Below are positions 1 to 11,109 of a DNA stretch of 64,000 nucleotides, in pieces (position 1 is the stretch's first letter; the number at the start of each line of letters is the position of its first letter). The notes beneath the pieces were generated by a model that worked only from the letters and a program-made list of their open reading frames with translations, was not told the origin of the DNA and searched no databases. Both the position numbers and the translations under genes were made by a program. The stretch spans positions 7,459,458 to 7,523,457 of the forward strand of contig CM054162.1 in the NCBI GenBank assembly GCA_028751875.1. The letters are read 5' to 3'. Source of the stretch: Rapana venosa. Lineage: Eukaryota > Mollusca > Gastropoda > Neogastropoda > Muricidae.

Positions 1-104
1 AGGGAAGCCTGCGAGCTCATTCACCATTGATAGGTTTTTTACATATCTTTTCCGTTGGGGGTATCAAAAGCAGTCTGTGTGTGTTTCTTTGCTTTGTATC
101 TTTG

Positions 105-1850
105 TCTATCAATAATAATAATAATAAATATGGAATTATAAGCGCGAATCTTGAAAAAAACAAAAAAAATCGAAGCCTTTTCCTCAATATTTACAGGCAG
201 CAACTCTCCTAAACTAAGAAAATCCATGGCGCGCACTACCACGCACACCCCGCCACCATAAACACACACACACACACCACAACACACACGGAAATCACTT
301 AAGGTGAAAAAGCTGTTGAAAATTTGGGACGATATGTGGGGGGAAAGTCTCAGGAGGAAATAAATGGTTTTGAGGCGATTTGAAGGAAACAAGTGAAGGC
401 TTTTTACGAAGTGAAAAGGAGGGCTTCCAGGGGATGGGCCCAAAAAAGAGAAGGGCGACGGCCAACAGTGTTTTTTTTGAATTTGGGGTTCGAAAGCCAA
501 AAATCTGCGGGGAAGAAGGGAAAGGGGTGGGGTGTAAGGGGAAGAAGTTACAGAGATAAAAGGGTGCAGTTTTGTGGAGACATTTTTAAAAGAGGGTATT
601 TTATTTTATACTCCATCTTTGTTTAGACAGGCAACCCCGTGAAGAGATCCAGAAGAGGTGTGTGTTCAGATTTTTCTTTTTTAAAGGGCCCGTCGAGCTG
701 CAGAGTTTTGTAAGGTGAAAGAAGTGGATAGAAGCGGGGAGGCCCGCCCAAAAAAGAAAACAGTGTCCTAAAGTGAAAAAATAAAGATGTGACAAGCTTG
801 GAAGTTTCATCAGTGGGCAGATACTTGCGAATCGCGTTACGCGCCGAATTGATAGTAGCAAAACTGGCAGGGCTGGGGGAGAATTTTTTTTATAGAGAGT
901 GTGTGTAAGAACTACTCCCAAAAAATTCAAGGTTGGACAAAGGAACTGAGTATTGCCGAATTCTATTGAATTTTTGTGTAGAGGGAAAATTTATGTTGGG
1001 GCCCTATGAGATGGGTTCGGGTTTTACGGGATTAAGTTGTAACGTTTTGAGCATCCAGTTTTGAATGTCTTGAAGGCAGAGGGCATATTTTTCAAGAGGG
1101 GGGGCAATTTTCAACGTACGCTGCACTGAAGTTGAGTATCATCGGCATAGAAAATGAGATCAATAGGGTGGTTGTTTATTATATTGGGGGTGGGGGCAGT
1201 GTAAGAGTAAAGAGAACAGGGCCCAGGACTGATCCCTGGGGACTCCACATTCCATTTTTTACGGTTTTTTTATTGAATTTTGTTTCAAAACTTTCTGGAA
1301 CCGGCTGTGAGGTATGAAGAAAACAGGGGAGGGCTTGCCTTAAATTTCCAAAAAGTATTTTTTGGGGCGAGAAAGAAGAATTGAGTGATCTATGGTATCA
1401 AAGGCTGCAGATAATCAAGAAAAGGGGAGGAGGAGATTTTCCCCCATCAAACAAGTAAAGTGTACTAAAGTATGGACTAGGGTGGTTTTTGGTTTCGGGC
1501 TGGGGGGATAGGCAGACTGAAAAGTGGGAAAAAATCATTGGAATGAAGGGGATTGACTGTTTGAGAACAACTTTTTCTAGTATTTAGGATAAAAGGGTAA
1601 GTTTGAGACAGGCCCATAATTCTTCAGAAGTTGGGATCGAGGGCGTGCTTTTTTAGTAAGGTGTGACATTGCTGTTTTTAAAAGCTGGGAAAAATTTCCC
1701 ACTGAAGAGATGAGTTTACTATTTTAGTGATTAAAAAGGCACAAGTTGTGGAAAGGATTTTGAGAAAACAAGGGAGGTAGGGCAAGGGCGATGATTTTAT
1801 AGTCATTTTCCTTCAATTGTCATGATTTCTTTTTCATTGTGGGATGGGAA
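105..1850 (-). mobile_element. CR1/L2-type LINE, decayed RT to 3' end
   Basis: On the minus strand the pieces run in the order expected of a CR1/L2-group reverse transcriptase. A piece matching the start of the RT lies at about 1,740-1,640. A KNYxPVSNLP-like motif is near 1,620, FQSAY near 1,530, and SAAFDTIDHS near 1,430-1,390. PQGSVLGPVLF is near 1,245-1,210, the catalytic YADD at 1,138-1,149, and the C-terminal FKS..LKT block near 380. After the ORF comes a (CA)n tract (about 262-292) and then the family's 3' tail at 105-190 (AAT repeats, GGAATT..AAGCGC..ATCTTG). The reading frame is broken many times and homopolymers are inflated. Every motif can be aligned with the cleaner copy at 55.0-56.9 kb. 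The 5' limit is uncertain: I recognise nothing beyond about 1,850, so the copy is probably 5'-truncated. Confidence 0.85.
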
Positions 1851-3879
1851 AGGGAAAAAAGAGGAGTGCCCGTGAAAATGGGGGGCAGGGGGCGCGGGGT
1901 GGAATTGGTTTGATCAAAATCGGAGCGTAGTTTCGAACTTTTATCGAAAAGAAGGCAGAAAATATGGATGGGAAATTCAGAAAAGGGTGTGGGTGTTAGG
2001 GAGAGGGGTTGTTTTTTCAGATCCAAGGAATTTTTAGGTGAGGGAAAAAAAAATTTTATGGAGTAGCACCGGAATTTGGGGAAAGAGTATCTGTCTTTGG
2101 GTGAAAGGATTAAGAGTTTGACTTTGTTTTTTTTTGTTTTTGGGAAAAAGGGTTTTTTGATTTCGGTTTTTTGAAAATTCCCCCCACTGCCGTTTTAGTT
2201 GTCGGCGTTTGCGCTTCGCTTCAAGATGCCCTTACATCTATCTGTTACTGGTTTGGGCAGTCAGTCGTCTTTCTGTCAGTCATCAGTCTTCTGTCTGTCT
2301 CTCTCTCTCCTCTCTCTCTCTCCTCCTCTCTCTCTTTTTCTTTACTTTTGTTCCTTTTTCCCTGCAGTGTAAAACATTGTCTGGCTCGTGAGAAACTAAT
2401 GTTTGCAATTCCCCCCCCTCTCATTTTGGGAATTTTTTTACGGGACTAAAACAGTAAATTACTTCTGTATTTTTTAACCGCAGGTTTTTTTTTGTTTATT
2501 TCCCTCTTTTTTCGGGTTTTTGTTTATGACAGTTTAATTTCCCCAGTTATTAAATTTCGTGTTGTTCACCTGAGGACCGTATTGGTTTACGTACTTTCAA
2601 AACTGGGGGTTGATTTTTTTGGGGGGGTTTTCACGCTTCATTTTCGTTAAACTTGTTGGATTTTTGCGTTTCATGCTTTATTATCGTTAACACTTTTGAT
2701 TCAATGGTTTTTTGGCTTTTTTCTTTATTTTTATACAAAAGCCAACTGGGCAGCCGAAAGCACACCTTAAATCTTAAAAAAAGGTTTTGCCATAAGGTTG
2801 TGGTGTTTTACATCAATCTTATTTCGATTTTTTTTTGGAAACTCTTTTCCAAAAAAAGGATAAAGCGAAAAGGTACCGACTACAACATATATACAATTAC
2901 ACGCTCTCTGAGAATCCAGGTTGACATAAAAGTAAGAACGAGATAGATATAGCGAGGGACTTTTTTAGGGCAAAAAAGTAGTTGTCTGAAATTAGAGAAA
3001 TTGTGGATTATCTTTTATATCTTTGCCTACTTATCAAAATGGGGACAATCACCTGATGTTTTTATTTCTTTGTAGGGGGCCTACAAATGTACGAGGTTTC
3101 TTATAGTGTATTGAGGGATACAAACTTAAACATGGGTTTTTTTTTGGATTTTAATGTTGTTTCTTTCTTTAATCTGTAAATGTACCGGGGCCCATCTTTT
3201 AGAATTTTTTTTTTTAAAAAAACTGAAACTGTCCAAGGGTTGGGTTTTTGTTGGATTTTGGGGGTGGGGGCAAAATTTGTTTTTAAAATTAAAAACAGCA
3301 AAAAATCCATCTGACCCCATTTTAAATTTAATTTGGGGCAAATGCACCAAGCATTATCAAAAAACTGGGGTGCTTGTATGTTACTAAAGAGTAATTTCCA
3401 TTTAAGAAATGTTTTATTTATTATTTCTGCAGAAACAACCTCATTTAAATTTGGAGAAATGAAAGGATATAAAAGCATTAGCTGCAAAAACTGTGTTGTC
3501 ACCATTTTTATGCCACCTTGAATAACTGTCAGCCGTCCCTTTACATTTTTTTGAATGGAGCAACAGAATGCACTTCAGGTCTTTAGCTTTTGGGTGGGGA
3601 AAAGCGAAAACAATGGACATTTTGTTTTTTTTTTAAAAACAAAACATGGAGCCCCCCTTTATTTGAGGGACTAAGCCTTTGTACTTATAAACTATACTCT
3701 TTTTAAACACTTTTTCACACTAGAACCGAGGCCCCTGTGAAACCCGAGAACAATTTCCATCACTTAAAAACCCGTACCAAAATTTCGGAAAATCAAACCC
3801 TTTTGGGCCGGCAGAACTATGACAAACTCCCCAAATTAATGCATAACAAGGTGTCATGGTTAACACCCTCCCCAATCGG
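1851..3879. other. No gene seen; run-rich intergenic DNA
   Basis: AT-rich sequence full of short homopolymer runs. It includes a TC-rich tract at about 2,290-2,345. Only short open frames occur, none with a recognisable domain. The 5' part of the neighbouring LINE may extend into 1,850-2,050, but I could not identify endonuclease motifs there. Confidence 0.6.
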
Positions 3880-3884
3880 AAAAT

Positions 3885-4135
3885 TTGGGTACCTTAATGG
3901 GGGGTGAAAAACGGTGGGACGCACACCACACACACCCACACACCCCCCCCTTGGGGAACCTCGATGGGGCTCGAGACGAACCCCCCCCCCCCCCCCCCCT
4001 TTGGGAACCCCGGTTTGGCTCGAGACGAAAAAACCCCAAAAAAAAAAAAGAAAAAAAAACCAAAAACCGTGGGCCCCCGCCCCCCCCTTTGTCACCATTG
4101 TTATTTTGTCTATGCTTGCCCCCTTTTTTTTTTTA
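3885..4135. repeat. C-rich / CA-rich low-complexity tract
   Basis: CA-rich sequence is followed by a run of about 19 C and then A-runs and C-runs. A partly repeated block (TTGGG.ACC..GGTTTGGCTCGAGACGAA and a similar copy about 65 bp upstream) suggests a short tandem duplication. Proline-rich open frames across it come from the repeat only. Confidence 0.7.
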
Positions 4136-5154
4136 GTTTTTCCCTCCTCTTTACTCTCTGCGTCTGTTAAGAAAATTTTGATCAGCAATATGCCAGGGAG
4201 CTGCGCACAGCATTCTGCTTTACTTCTGTCACACTTCAAAACAGGTTTTGTAGTTTTAAGGCCACAGTACGTTGCTGTAACATGCCTCTCAAAGTCTTTT
4301 CAAATTAAAATTCTAGACCTTTCAAAGATAACAAAATATCATCTGCAAGCCATCGATGAATTTAATCTCATCACTTTTTAAGCGAAGTTGTACTCAGGGT
4401 GGGAGTTTAAATTGCCCTTTCAGTGAAGACAGCCATTTACAGTATCCAAATAGTCTTTTGGTAAAAAGAATACTCAATGAAATGCAGTGACCTGATACCT
4501 TTAACCGCTTGTTTCTTGTTGAATTGCATTTGTTTGTGATTTGCTCTTTAATATTTTAATCGTTTTACGAAAAGTTTCTTACATTTTGAGTGTTTGAATA
4601 AAATACTTGAAAACACATTTTGTTTCTTGTGTTTTGGTGATATGATTGCATTTACATATTATGCGTGGATGTGAATCTGATACATAAAAATTGCAGTTGT
4701 GTAAAGAATTAGAATGAACCATAAGATATTCAACGTTTTATATTTCTCTGACCTGTGGGAATTTACAGTAGTACTTAAGACGTAGAGGCAGTGCTTTGAT
4801 AAATTTCCGAGTGATCATGACTATACTCTAGCTTACACTGTGGTAACTTTCTCATATGCCCCAGAAAATGCTGTCTAAACGCTTTTACTATTGGTAGGAC
4901 ACCTTTACCTTTTACGTGCCCTGTACTTTTTGGGATGTGGTGTTGAGAGTGTGTACATACATAACAGGAGAGATTAGAGACACACATGTACCAAAGAGAT
5001 TAAAATACACAACCTGGTCTGAGGTATTGGAGAGGGCGAGTGGCACCCGAGATTAGGGTACACATGTATACTAACCAGAAGAGAATAATAGTCTTAGAGA
5101 GGAGGACATGTATACTGGAAAGATGAAAGGTTATTTTATGCGTTATTATCGTTA
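4136..5154. other. Clean, non-repetitive DNA without a gene
   Basis: Unlike its left flank, this stretch has normal base mixing and no long runs. It has AATAAA at about 4,597 and an AT-rich context, which would fit a 3' UTR or intron of a plus-strand gene, but no coding exon is recognisable. The longest frames are short and have no domain signature. Confidence 0.45.
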
Positions 5155-5285
5155 TTAACAGCGTTGTTGTTGTTGTGATGACAGTGATGATGATGATGAT
5201 GATTATGATCATCATCATATTATAATTATTACTATTATTATTACTATTATTATTATTATTATTCATGATTACTATGATGATGATG
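5155..5285. repeat. Trinucleotide repeats (TGA/ATT)
   Basis: Runs of GTT, GATGAT and ATTATT repeats. A separate (ATC)n run lies at 5,660-5,709. Confidence 0.85.
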
Positions 5286-5676
5286 TATTGTCTGTCTGAA
5301 GAGCTTTATAGTGATTTTATTTTATTATAAAAAGATTGAGCATGAATTGGCTGAAGAAGTCAAACATTGCAATGTTGAATAAAAGAAATTTAAAAAGTAA
5401 AGAAGAAAAAAGTCGTTTGTAAATAATTGTTTAGTGAGAATTCCATGTGTTTTGTCATAAAGTGCCAAAAGACTTTTTGTTTGTTATATATCATGAGCAA
5501 GTGAAGAAGATGTTGGTACTTTTTTTGGGTGATTAACATGTATTTTTTTAAAGTTGCGTTCACACAAGAAATCATCTCCAGCAGTGCTTTAGATCTCACG
5601 TACAATTTTAAAAGGTCAGCTGTCAAAGAATCTCCGTTGATGCTGTTATTGTCCTTGTTGTTGTCATCATACCATT

Positions 5677-5708
<32 letters not shown>

Positions 5709-5985
5709 TAGCATGGTCTTTACCACAACCACCATGATCACTTCCTCTTCAGTTTTGCTGCCGCCACCACCACCATTGTCTTCATTCTCATTATTTTTTG
5801 TTGTTGTCTCCCCCCCCCTCCCCAGATTCACGTTGTTGGATAATTGAATGGATTAATAGAGTGTTGATCTTGGCCTGAATGAACTTGTTACTGGAGCCAC
5901 TGAACTGAATGAATATGACAGCCCTTGATGGCGTTTAGTGGTCGGTAGGGCCTATTAGATCTCTGCAAGTACCGTTTGGAGCTAT
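5286..5985. other. No gene seen; contains an (ATC)n microsatellite
   Basis: AT-rich DNA with an (ATC)n tract at about 5,660-5,709 and CCACCACCATT repeats near 5,760. No coding signature. Confidence 0.5.
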
Positions 5986-5987
5986 TA

Positions 5988-6597
5988 TACTGAAGAAGGT
6001 TCAAAGACCGAATCCCCTCGCAGAGCTGCGCAAAAACAGTAAGCAGCAATGGCCGAAGCTCAAGACCATCTGGAAAGACCTAAACATCTCTTCAGGACCG
6101 CAAGGTCAACTAACTGCATGCACTGAACCATATACTCCACATATCCTGTATGCAAGCGCATCCTGGACATTGAATGTCAGATCTACAAAGGAGGATCCAG
6201 GCTTTGGAGATGAGATGCCTCCGAAGACTCCTTGCATTCACACGCGGACCAGCATTACCAACGAAGAAGTCCCGACAAACCATCATCCCAACAAGTAAAG
6301 CACTACGAAGACCTGCTGACCATCAGTCAAGGAAAGGAAGCTCAGATGGTATGGACATGTGACAAGACCAGATGGGCTCTCCAAGACCGTACTGCAGGGA
6401 ACAGTGCAGGGGAAGAGAAGGGTAAGACAGGCCGAAGAAGAAATGGGCAGACAACATCACTGAATGGACCGGGAAGAGCTCCACAACCCAGGCACTTGCC
6501 CACAACCGCCGCAAATGGAGCCAACTGGTGCAACGTTCGTCACTGCAGTGCCCCTACGAGGGGGTTACGGGAGCAGATGAGATGAGATGAGATGAGG
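5988..6597 (+). mobile_element. RTE-like LINE, 3' terminal fragment
   Basis: Conceptual translation with frameshifts gives the C-terminal part of an RTE-like (BovB/CFDP2-type) LINE polyprotein. In order it shows a KTIWKD-type block near 6,070-6,090, YASASWTL near 6,150, RIQALEMRCLRRLL near 6,185-6,225, DLLTI near 6,310, a WYGHVTRPDGLSKT-like block near 6,345-6,390, and LQGTVQG near 6,390-6,420. It ends in a short tandem (GATGA)n tail at 6,573-6,597, as RTE-type elements usually do. The fragment is 5'-truncated: no RT catalytic motif is present. The C-terminus matches the larger minus-strand element at 59.6-62.97 kb in order and motif, so the two belong to related families. Confidence 0.85.
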
Positions 6598-8085
6598 GCT
6601 TTAGACAATATGAAAAGAAATGAAAGAAAGACAAGCAAGCAAACAAACAAATGAAAGCTATGTGACTATGAAGCACAGCGCGTAAATCCAGCATAACTCA
6701 GTCAAGGGTACAGGGCCCAGTGCTAAAATCAGCCCCTTCCTTCCTTTCACCAAGTCCAAGTGCAGTCAGTTTCTGCTATGGAAAAATTTTTTATTTTCCC
6801 CCCCCAGCCACCAGCTGGGGTGGAATGGATAGCAGCTGAGAGGAGCTGAAAGTGGGGGAAAGTGACAGCTGTGTGATCGAAGATGAAATTTATATGTGGT
6901 TGAAAGATGTACAGCGTTGTAGTTAACGGAAGGGTAATCACGGACATGACTCTGCTGTGACTGTTGAGTGTGATTAATTTGTCTACATTCGCAGCATTAT
7001 AATTTCGAACACATAGAAGATCTCCCTGGATCTGAAGCAAGATAATTCTTGTGTTCTGATCTGATTGGCATTTTCATTATTTTGTTCTGTGTTCTGTTTC
7101 CAGTATAATCATTTCTAACTCATAAAATTACGTGTGTTTGAAGTGAAAGAATAGTTCTAGTGTTCTGGTGTGAAAATTCATTGAAAAAAAATAATTTTTT
7201 TCGAAAAAACGTGTACAGAACTAATAACTAATGCACAATAACATCATCACAGACCTGATAAAGGAAATATAAAAAAAAAGGAAGAATACAAAAAAGTGTA
7301 CCAAAACATAAAACATATATACACACAAACATAAACTCTGTTGATATACACATAACATGTATGCACATGTTTGCACACACACACACCCCACACACACACA
7401 CACCCCAACAACACACACACACACACACACACACAACAACAACACACAGCATCAAAACCAAAATGAAGAATGATGTGAAATTTCATTGTTTGTTCTGTGT
7501 TCTGTGCTTTTTCCCTTGAATCTTTTGACAATGTTAGTTTGCCTGCTTGTGTATATAAGTCGAGATGACCCTGTGTTTTTTCACATTATTGTTTTTATGG
7601 TTCTGGTGCTGTGATTGCTGTTTTTGTGTGTATGAGGTTTTGATAGCACAAATAAATAATTTTTGAAAAATTGGACCGCTTTTGTGTCTCTGAGTCATTT
7701 TCACAGTCATACCCTGCTCTTTTTTCTTCTTTTTTTGTGGTACAGTCACTGTAGAATTGAGTGTCGTTCTTCCGTTATTATGATTCATATGACACAAATG
7801 AATTATGCCATGAGTGTGGCACAATAATGAATCAATAGACAGACACACTGATCAATAGAAGTGTGCATGTACCTACCATGCATCAACATAAGAATGTATT
7901 CACACACACACACACACACACACAACACACACGCACCCCCGCACCACCACCACACACACACACACACACACAACACACACACAACACAAGCACACACACT
8001 CAGCAAAGCAAATCTTGCCACAAAGAGACTATTGTATGTCATCATCCTGGTGGACCAGATTTTTTAGAGGACGCATATTCCAGAA
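6598..8085. other. No gene seen; CA microsatellites
   Basis: AT-rich DNA with (CA)n tracts at about 7,373-7,437 and 7,900-8,000. The cysteine/valine and histidine/threonine frames across them come from the CA repeat. AATAAA occurs near 7,651 but no gene is attached to it. Confidence 0.55.
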
Positions 8086-8089
8086 AGAA

Positions 8090-8435
8090 AGACATTATAA
8101 TAATAATGTATGGAATTTATATAGCGCTGAATCTTGTAAAGCAACAAATCAAAGTGCTCAGTTGACATTTTAAAAAATTTTATTTTATTTTTTAATTATA
8201 AAAAAAAATTTATATCGAGGATAATGGAATAAGCACTCATGTGCTTTTTTAAAATTTTTATTTAATAACATCCATTCCCCGTGTGTATGCGGTTTCGTAA
8301 ATTTTGTCATCTGTTCCCACCGGCACACAATGGCCTACTCTTTCGAAAAGCGGAACAGGATTTAACGTGTCCAAGAGTTCTGCTGCGTTCACCGGGGCCC
8401 CGGTTGATTTCTCATCCGAAGGCTTGCTGAGTTAT
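8090..8435 (-). mobile_element. SINE-2 copy with LINE-type 3' tail
   Basis: Read on the minus strand it begins with a decayed CCGAAGG...TCGGATGAGA-type core (8,430-8,380). The family's conserved body follows (CCGCTTTTCG, AAGAGTAGGCCATTGTGTGC, CACACGGGG) and then AAAAGCACATGAGTGCTTATTCC (about 8,235). It ends in the LINE-like tail with GCGCTATATAAATTCC (about 8,130-8,105) and TTATTATA. At least eight other copies or fragments occur in the window. The 3' tail is the same module as at the end of the CR1/L2-type LINE, which implies LINE-driven retrotransposition. No protein is encoded. Confidence 0.8.
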
Positions 8436-8544
8436 TCTCATGCAGCGTCATTTTTACCCGTACAGATATTTCAAGTCTTAAAAAAAGGGGAGTAGAGAGA
8501 CGACAGATAGAGAGTAGTAGATGGAGAGGCAGGCAGGCAAAAGC

Positions 8545-8940
8545 AGACAAAAGGTGGTCGATGATCAAGGAAAGGATGTCTAGAAGGCAAAAGTCCGGTC
8601 GGAAACGTGCTGTGGTTCAATCCGTTTGGACCCAAAAATTTTTCCCCCCTCCATAGACCATGAGTGGTGGTCTGGGCGCTAGCCTTTCGGATGAGACGAT
8701 AAACCGAGGTCCCGTGTGTTACACATAATTATTTAGCGCACGTGAAAAAAACCCCACTGCAACAAAAAAGTTGACCCTGGCAAAATTCTGTACAAAAAAG
8801 CCACTCTGATAGGGAAACAAATACAGTTTCAGACAGAAAAAAAGGGTGGCGCTGCTCTTGTGGCGACGCGCTCTTCCCGGGGAGAGAGCTCGAATTTCAC
8901 GCAGAGAAATCTGCCGTGACTTAAGTGAAATAAGTAAATA
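8545..8940 (+). mobile_element. SINE-1, nearly full length
   Basis: A tRNA-like head (8,545-8,640; degraded A box near GGTGGTCGATGATCAAGG, B-box-like GTGGTTCAATCCG) is followed by TGGTCTGGGCGCTAGCCTTT and the core TCGGATGAGACGATAAACCG at about 8,688. The body carries GTTGACCCTGGCAAAATTCT, GGTGGCGCTGCTC, GACGCGCTCTTCCCGGGG and AGAAATCTGCCGTGAC. Its minus-strand relatives are at 13,790-14,150, 27,420-27,660 and 43,783-44,023. I associate this kind of SINE with gastropod genomes (recognition from memory, not a search). Confidence 0.82.
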
Positions 8941-9555
8941 AATAAAGACAGACAGAGGAGTTTGGCATCGCAAAGTCCTTTCACATATAAACTTGTTGTG
9001 CTTGTTGGAAGACAGGGCTGTTTGTTGGCAACAGTTTGTTGTAACCTCCCCCCCCCACCCCTTCCCTGTCCCCCTCCCCCTAGTCATGAAAGTCTGAGAG
9101 CTTCATTGCAGACTAGGAATGCTGGTAGGTGTTGAAAGCTTCCTGCAATGCAGAACAAGACAGAGAAGCAAATGTTTTTCTTCACAGTTTGTCTTTACCG
9201 CCTGGGCTTTATCACAGTTCTTGATTAAACCATTGTTGCTGGGGGGCAACAGCAAAGTGAGAGGCTGTATGACCAGTGGCTTTCTTTCCCACTCATGGAA
9301 TAATTCCACTTTACAGGTTAGTCTTTAGTGATCGACTATGACTCTCTGACTAGGAGGCCTTACTTGCACAGTCCTTATGTGCTGCAGCCCTGGGGGCTAG
9401 TTGAACATCTCCAATGATGACTGTCCTTATGTCCACTTGGCCGAGAGAGTGGCGATGTACTGTGGGTAAGGCATCTCCACTATAATAAAACTTCTTCCCA
9501 ATTTCCGAAACAGCAGCTACCTCCTCTGCTGTTTTGGAGGTCATCGTCGAACACA
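8941..9555. other. No gene seen; includes a dispersed repeat
   Basis: Contains about 100 bp (9,195-9,295; CAGTTCTTGATTAAACCATT, AAAGTGAGAGGCTGTATGAC) that recurs at 63,907-64,000. The remainder is clean sequence with short frames only. Confidence 0.5.
9195..9295 (+). repeat. Dispersed repeat R (copy 1)
   Basis: Shares GCCTGGG.TTTAT.ACAG, CTTGATTAAACCATTG, GCTGGGGGCAA and AAAGTGAGAGGCTGTATGAC with 63,907-64,000 in the same orientation. The class is unknown; it could be part of a longer element cut off by the window end. Confidence 0.75.
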
Positions 9556-9559
9556 ACGA

Positions 9560-9561
<2 letters not shown>

Positions 9562-9613
<52 letters not shown>

Positions 9614-9646
9614 GCACGCACGTGTGTGTGTGTGTGTGTGTGTGTT
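9562..9646. repeat. (CA)n-(CGCA)n-(TG)n palindromic microsatellite
   Basis: About 48 bp of CA repeats, a GCACGCACGCACG centre, then about 22 bp of TG repeats. The CA and TG arms are reverse complements, so this is an imperfect palindrome that could form a hairpin or Z-DNA. It may also be a read-turnaround artefact. Confidence 0.9.
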
Positions 9647-9859
9647 TTAGGTCCCAGAAATTTTTTTGTACCCTTGCTTCCAGTTTTGCGACCCCATCCC
9701 CCCCCCCCACCCCCACACCAACCAAGTGCCTAAGTTTCCACCAATCTTACTTTACATGCATCCAATATTGTATAATTATGAACATAGAAACGTCAGGTAC
9801 TGGAACAGTATGGTAATCGCTGTTTGGAAGATTAAGGACATGAAGTACTGACGCTGTTG

Positions 9860-10085
9860 GTGTTGATTCTGCTGCCTTGTTCCTTTTCTTTCTGTCACCT
9901 CTTTCTTGTCTACTTTTTGCCTTCTTGGTCCATTCTCCTGCCCTTTTTTTCTTTTCTAAAAAGACTTAAAAGATCACCTTTCTGTCCCACGCCGAAGTCG
10001 GATGCGCTAGGCCTAGGCCTGACTTGTCAGGCGCTCAACGGCAGTGCAACGCATGACATCTTTCGTGCTGACTCCACTCTCCTCA
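9860..10085 (+). repeat. Pyrimidine-rich dispersed repeat PYR
   Basis: CT-rich body (CCTTGTTCC, TTCTGTCACCTC, TTCTTGTCTA, CCATTCTCCTGCCC) followed by CCCACGCCG..., a sequence like CTGACTTGTCAGGCGCT, and CAACGGCAGTGCAACGCAT. The same order of motifs occurs at 14,505-14,720, 26,740-27,075, 36,640-37,115, 43,105-43,440 and 52,135-52,870. Class unknown. Confidence 0.7.
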
Positions 10086-10345
10086 AAAGTCCTTCGGACG
10101 AGACAATAAAACCGGGCCCCCCGGCGCGAACGCACGCAGAACGTTTTTGCGCCAAGAAAAAAACCTTTTTTCCGCTTTTCGGAAAAGTAGGCCTTTGGGG
10201 GCCCCGGGGGGAACGGATAGAAAAATTTGGGACAAAACAGCGTACACACGGGGGATTAGATGTAAAAGAAAGAAAAAAAAAACCCAACGGTGCAAATTTT
10301 CCTTTAAACTGTGAAATAAAAAGAAGGGAATAATAAACAAATAAA
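10085..10345 (+). mobile_element. SINE-2 copy, corrupted
   Basis: Starts with GTCCTTCGGACGAGACAATA, the family core. GCGAACGCACGCAGAACG, CCGCTTTTCGG, AAAAGTAGGCC, CGTACACACGGGG and an AT-rich end with AAATAAA repeats follow. Homopolymer inflation is heavy. Confidence 0.75.
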
Positions 10346-11109
10346 TAAAAAAATAAACAAAATCCCAACAACTAAAAATTTAAAAACAGCTACTGCCCAG
10401 CTCGTGGGGGGGAAAAAAAACCCAACAGTGGCCATATTTAAAAACACTTTTTTAATATTTTAACAAAGTACAATTTTACTGTTTTATGACGAAAAACAGC
10501 GAACCCACTTTTAATTTTCCCATAAATCGGTGTTTAAAACATCCTATTTTTTGGGAATGTCATGACTTGCAAAAAGACAAAGAGAGGGAAATCATGCCGC
10601 TCAAATTTTTTTTTATTTCCAAAGATTATGACTTTAATTTGACATTTTTTTAACGAACGAAAAAACCCCCGCATCTTTTTTGTTTTTAACCCCCTGGGAG
10701 AATAGCAATAATCCCAACACAGCTGGCATTTCTTTTTGGGCGCCAACGAATTTTGCGTAAATGTAAAACCACTAACTGAAATACTTTCTTATTTCGGATA
10801 TTTCTTGTTAGTCGAAAGGGCCGTTTTTTTCCTAGAAACATTTTTATATATTTTTTTTTATTATTTTTAAAGGGTCCAAATGCTGATTTTTTAAAAAAAC
10901 CCCCGGCCCAGGCATTAGGATTTGGGATGAAAGTTTTATTCAAACGGTGGGAAACGGTGTTAGCCTCCCTAAAAATTCAAAAATAATAACCAGCTTTTTC
11001 CCTAGTGTAATCTATTTTTACAAAACCATCACCAAATGTCACCCAAAAAACGGAAAGCGCCCTGATTGGGAACCAAGAGGCTTTGACTGAAAATCCCGTG
11101 ATCCATAGA
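10346..11109. other. No gene seen; run-rich sequence
   Basis: Dominated by runs of A, T, C and G of 4-9 bases. No domain-bearing frame and no recognised repeat. Confidence 0.6.

Noticed and set aside
393..626. A short lysine/arginine-rich plus-strand gene
   Set aside because: It is the antisense of the LINE C-terminal region on the minus strand.
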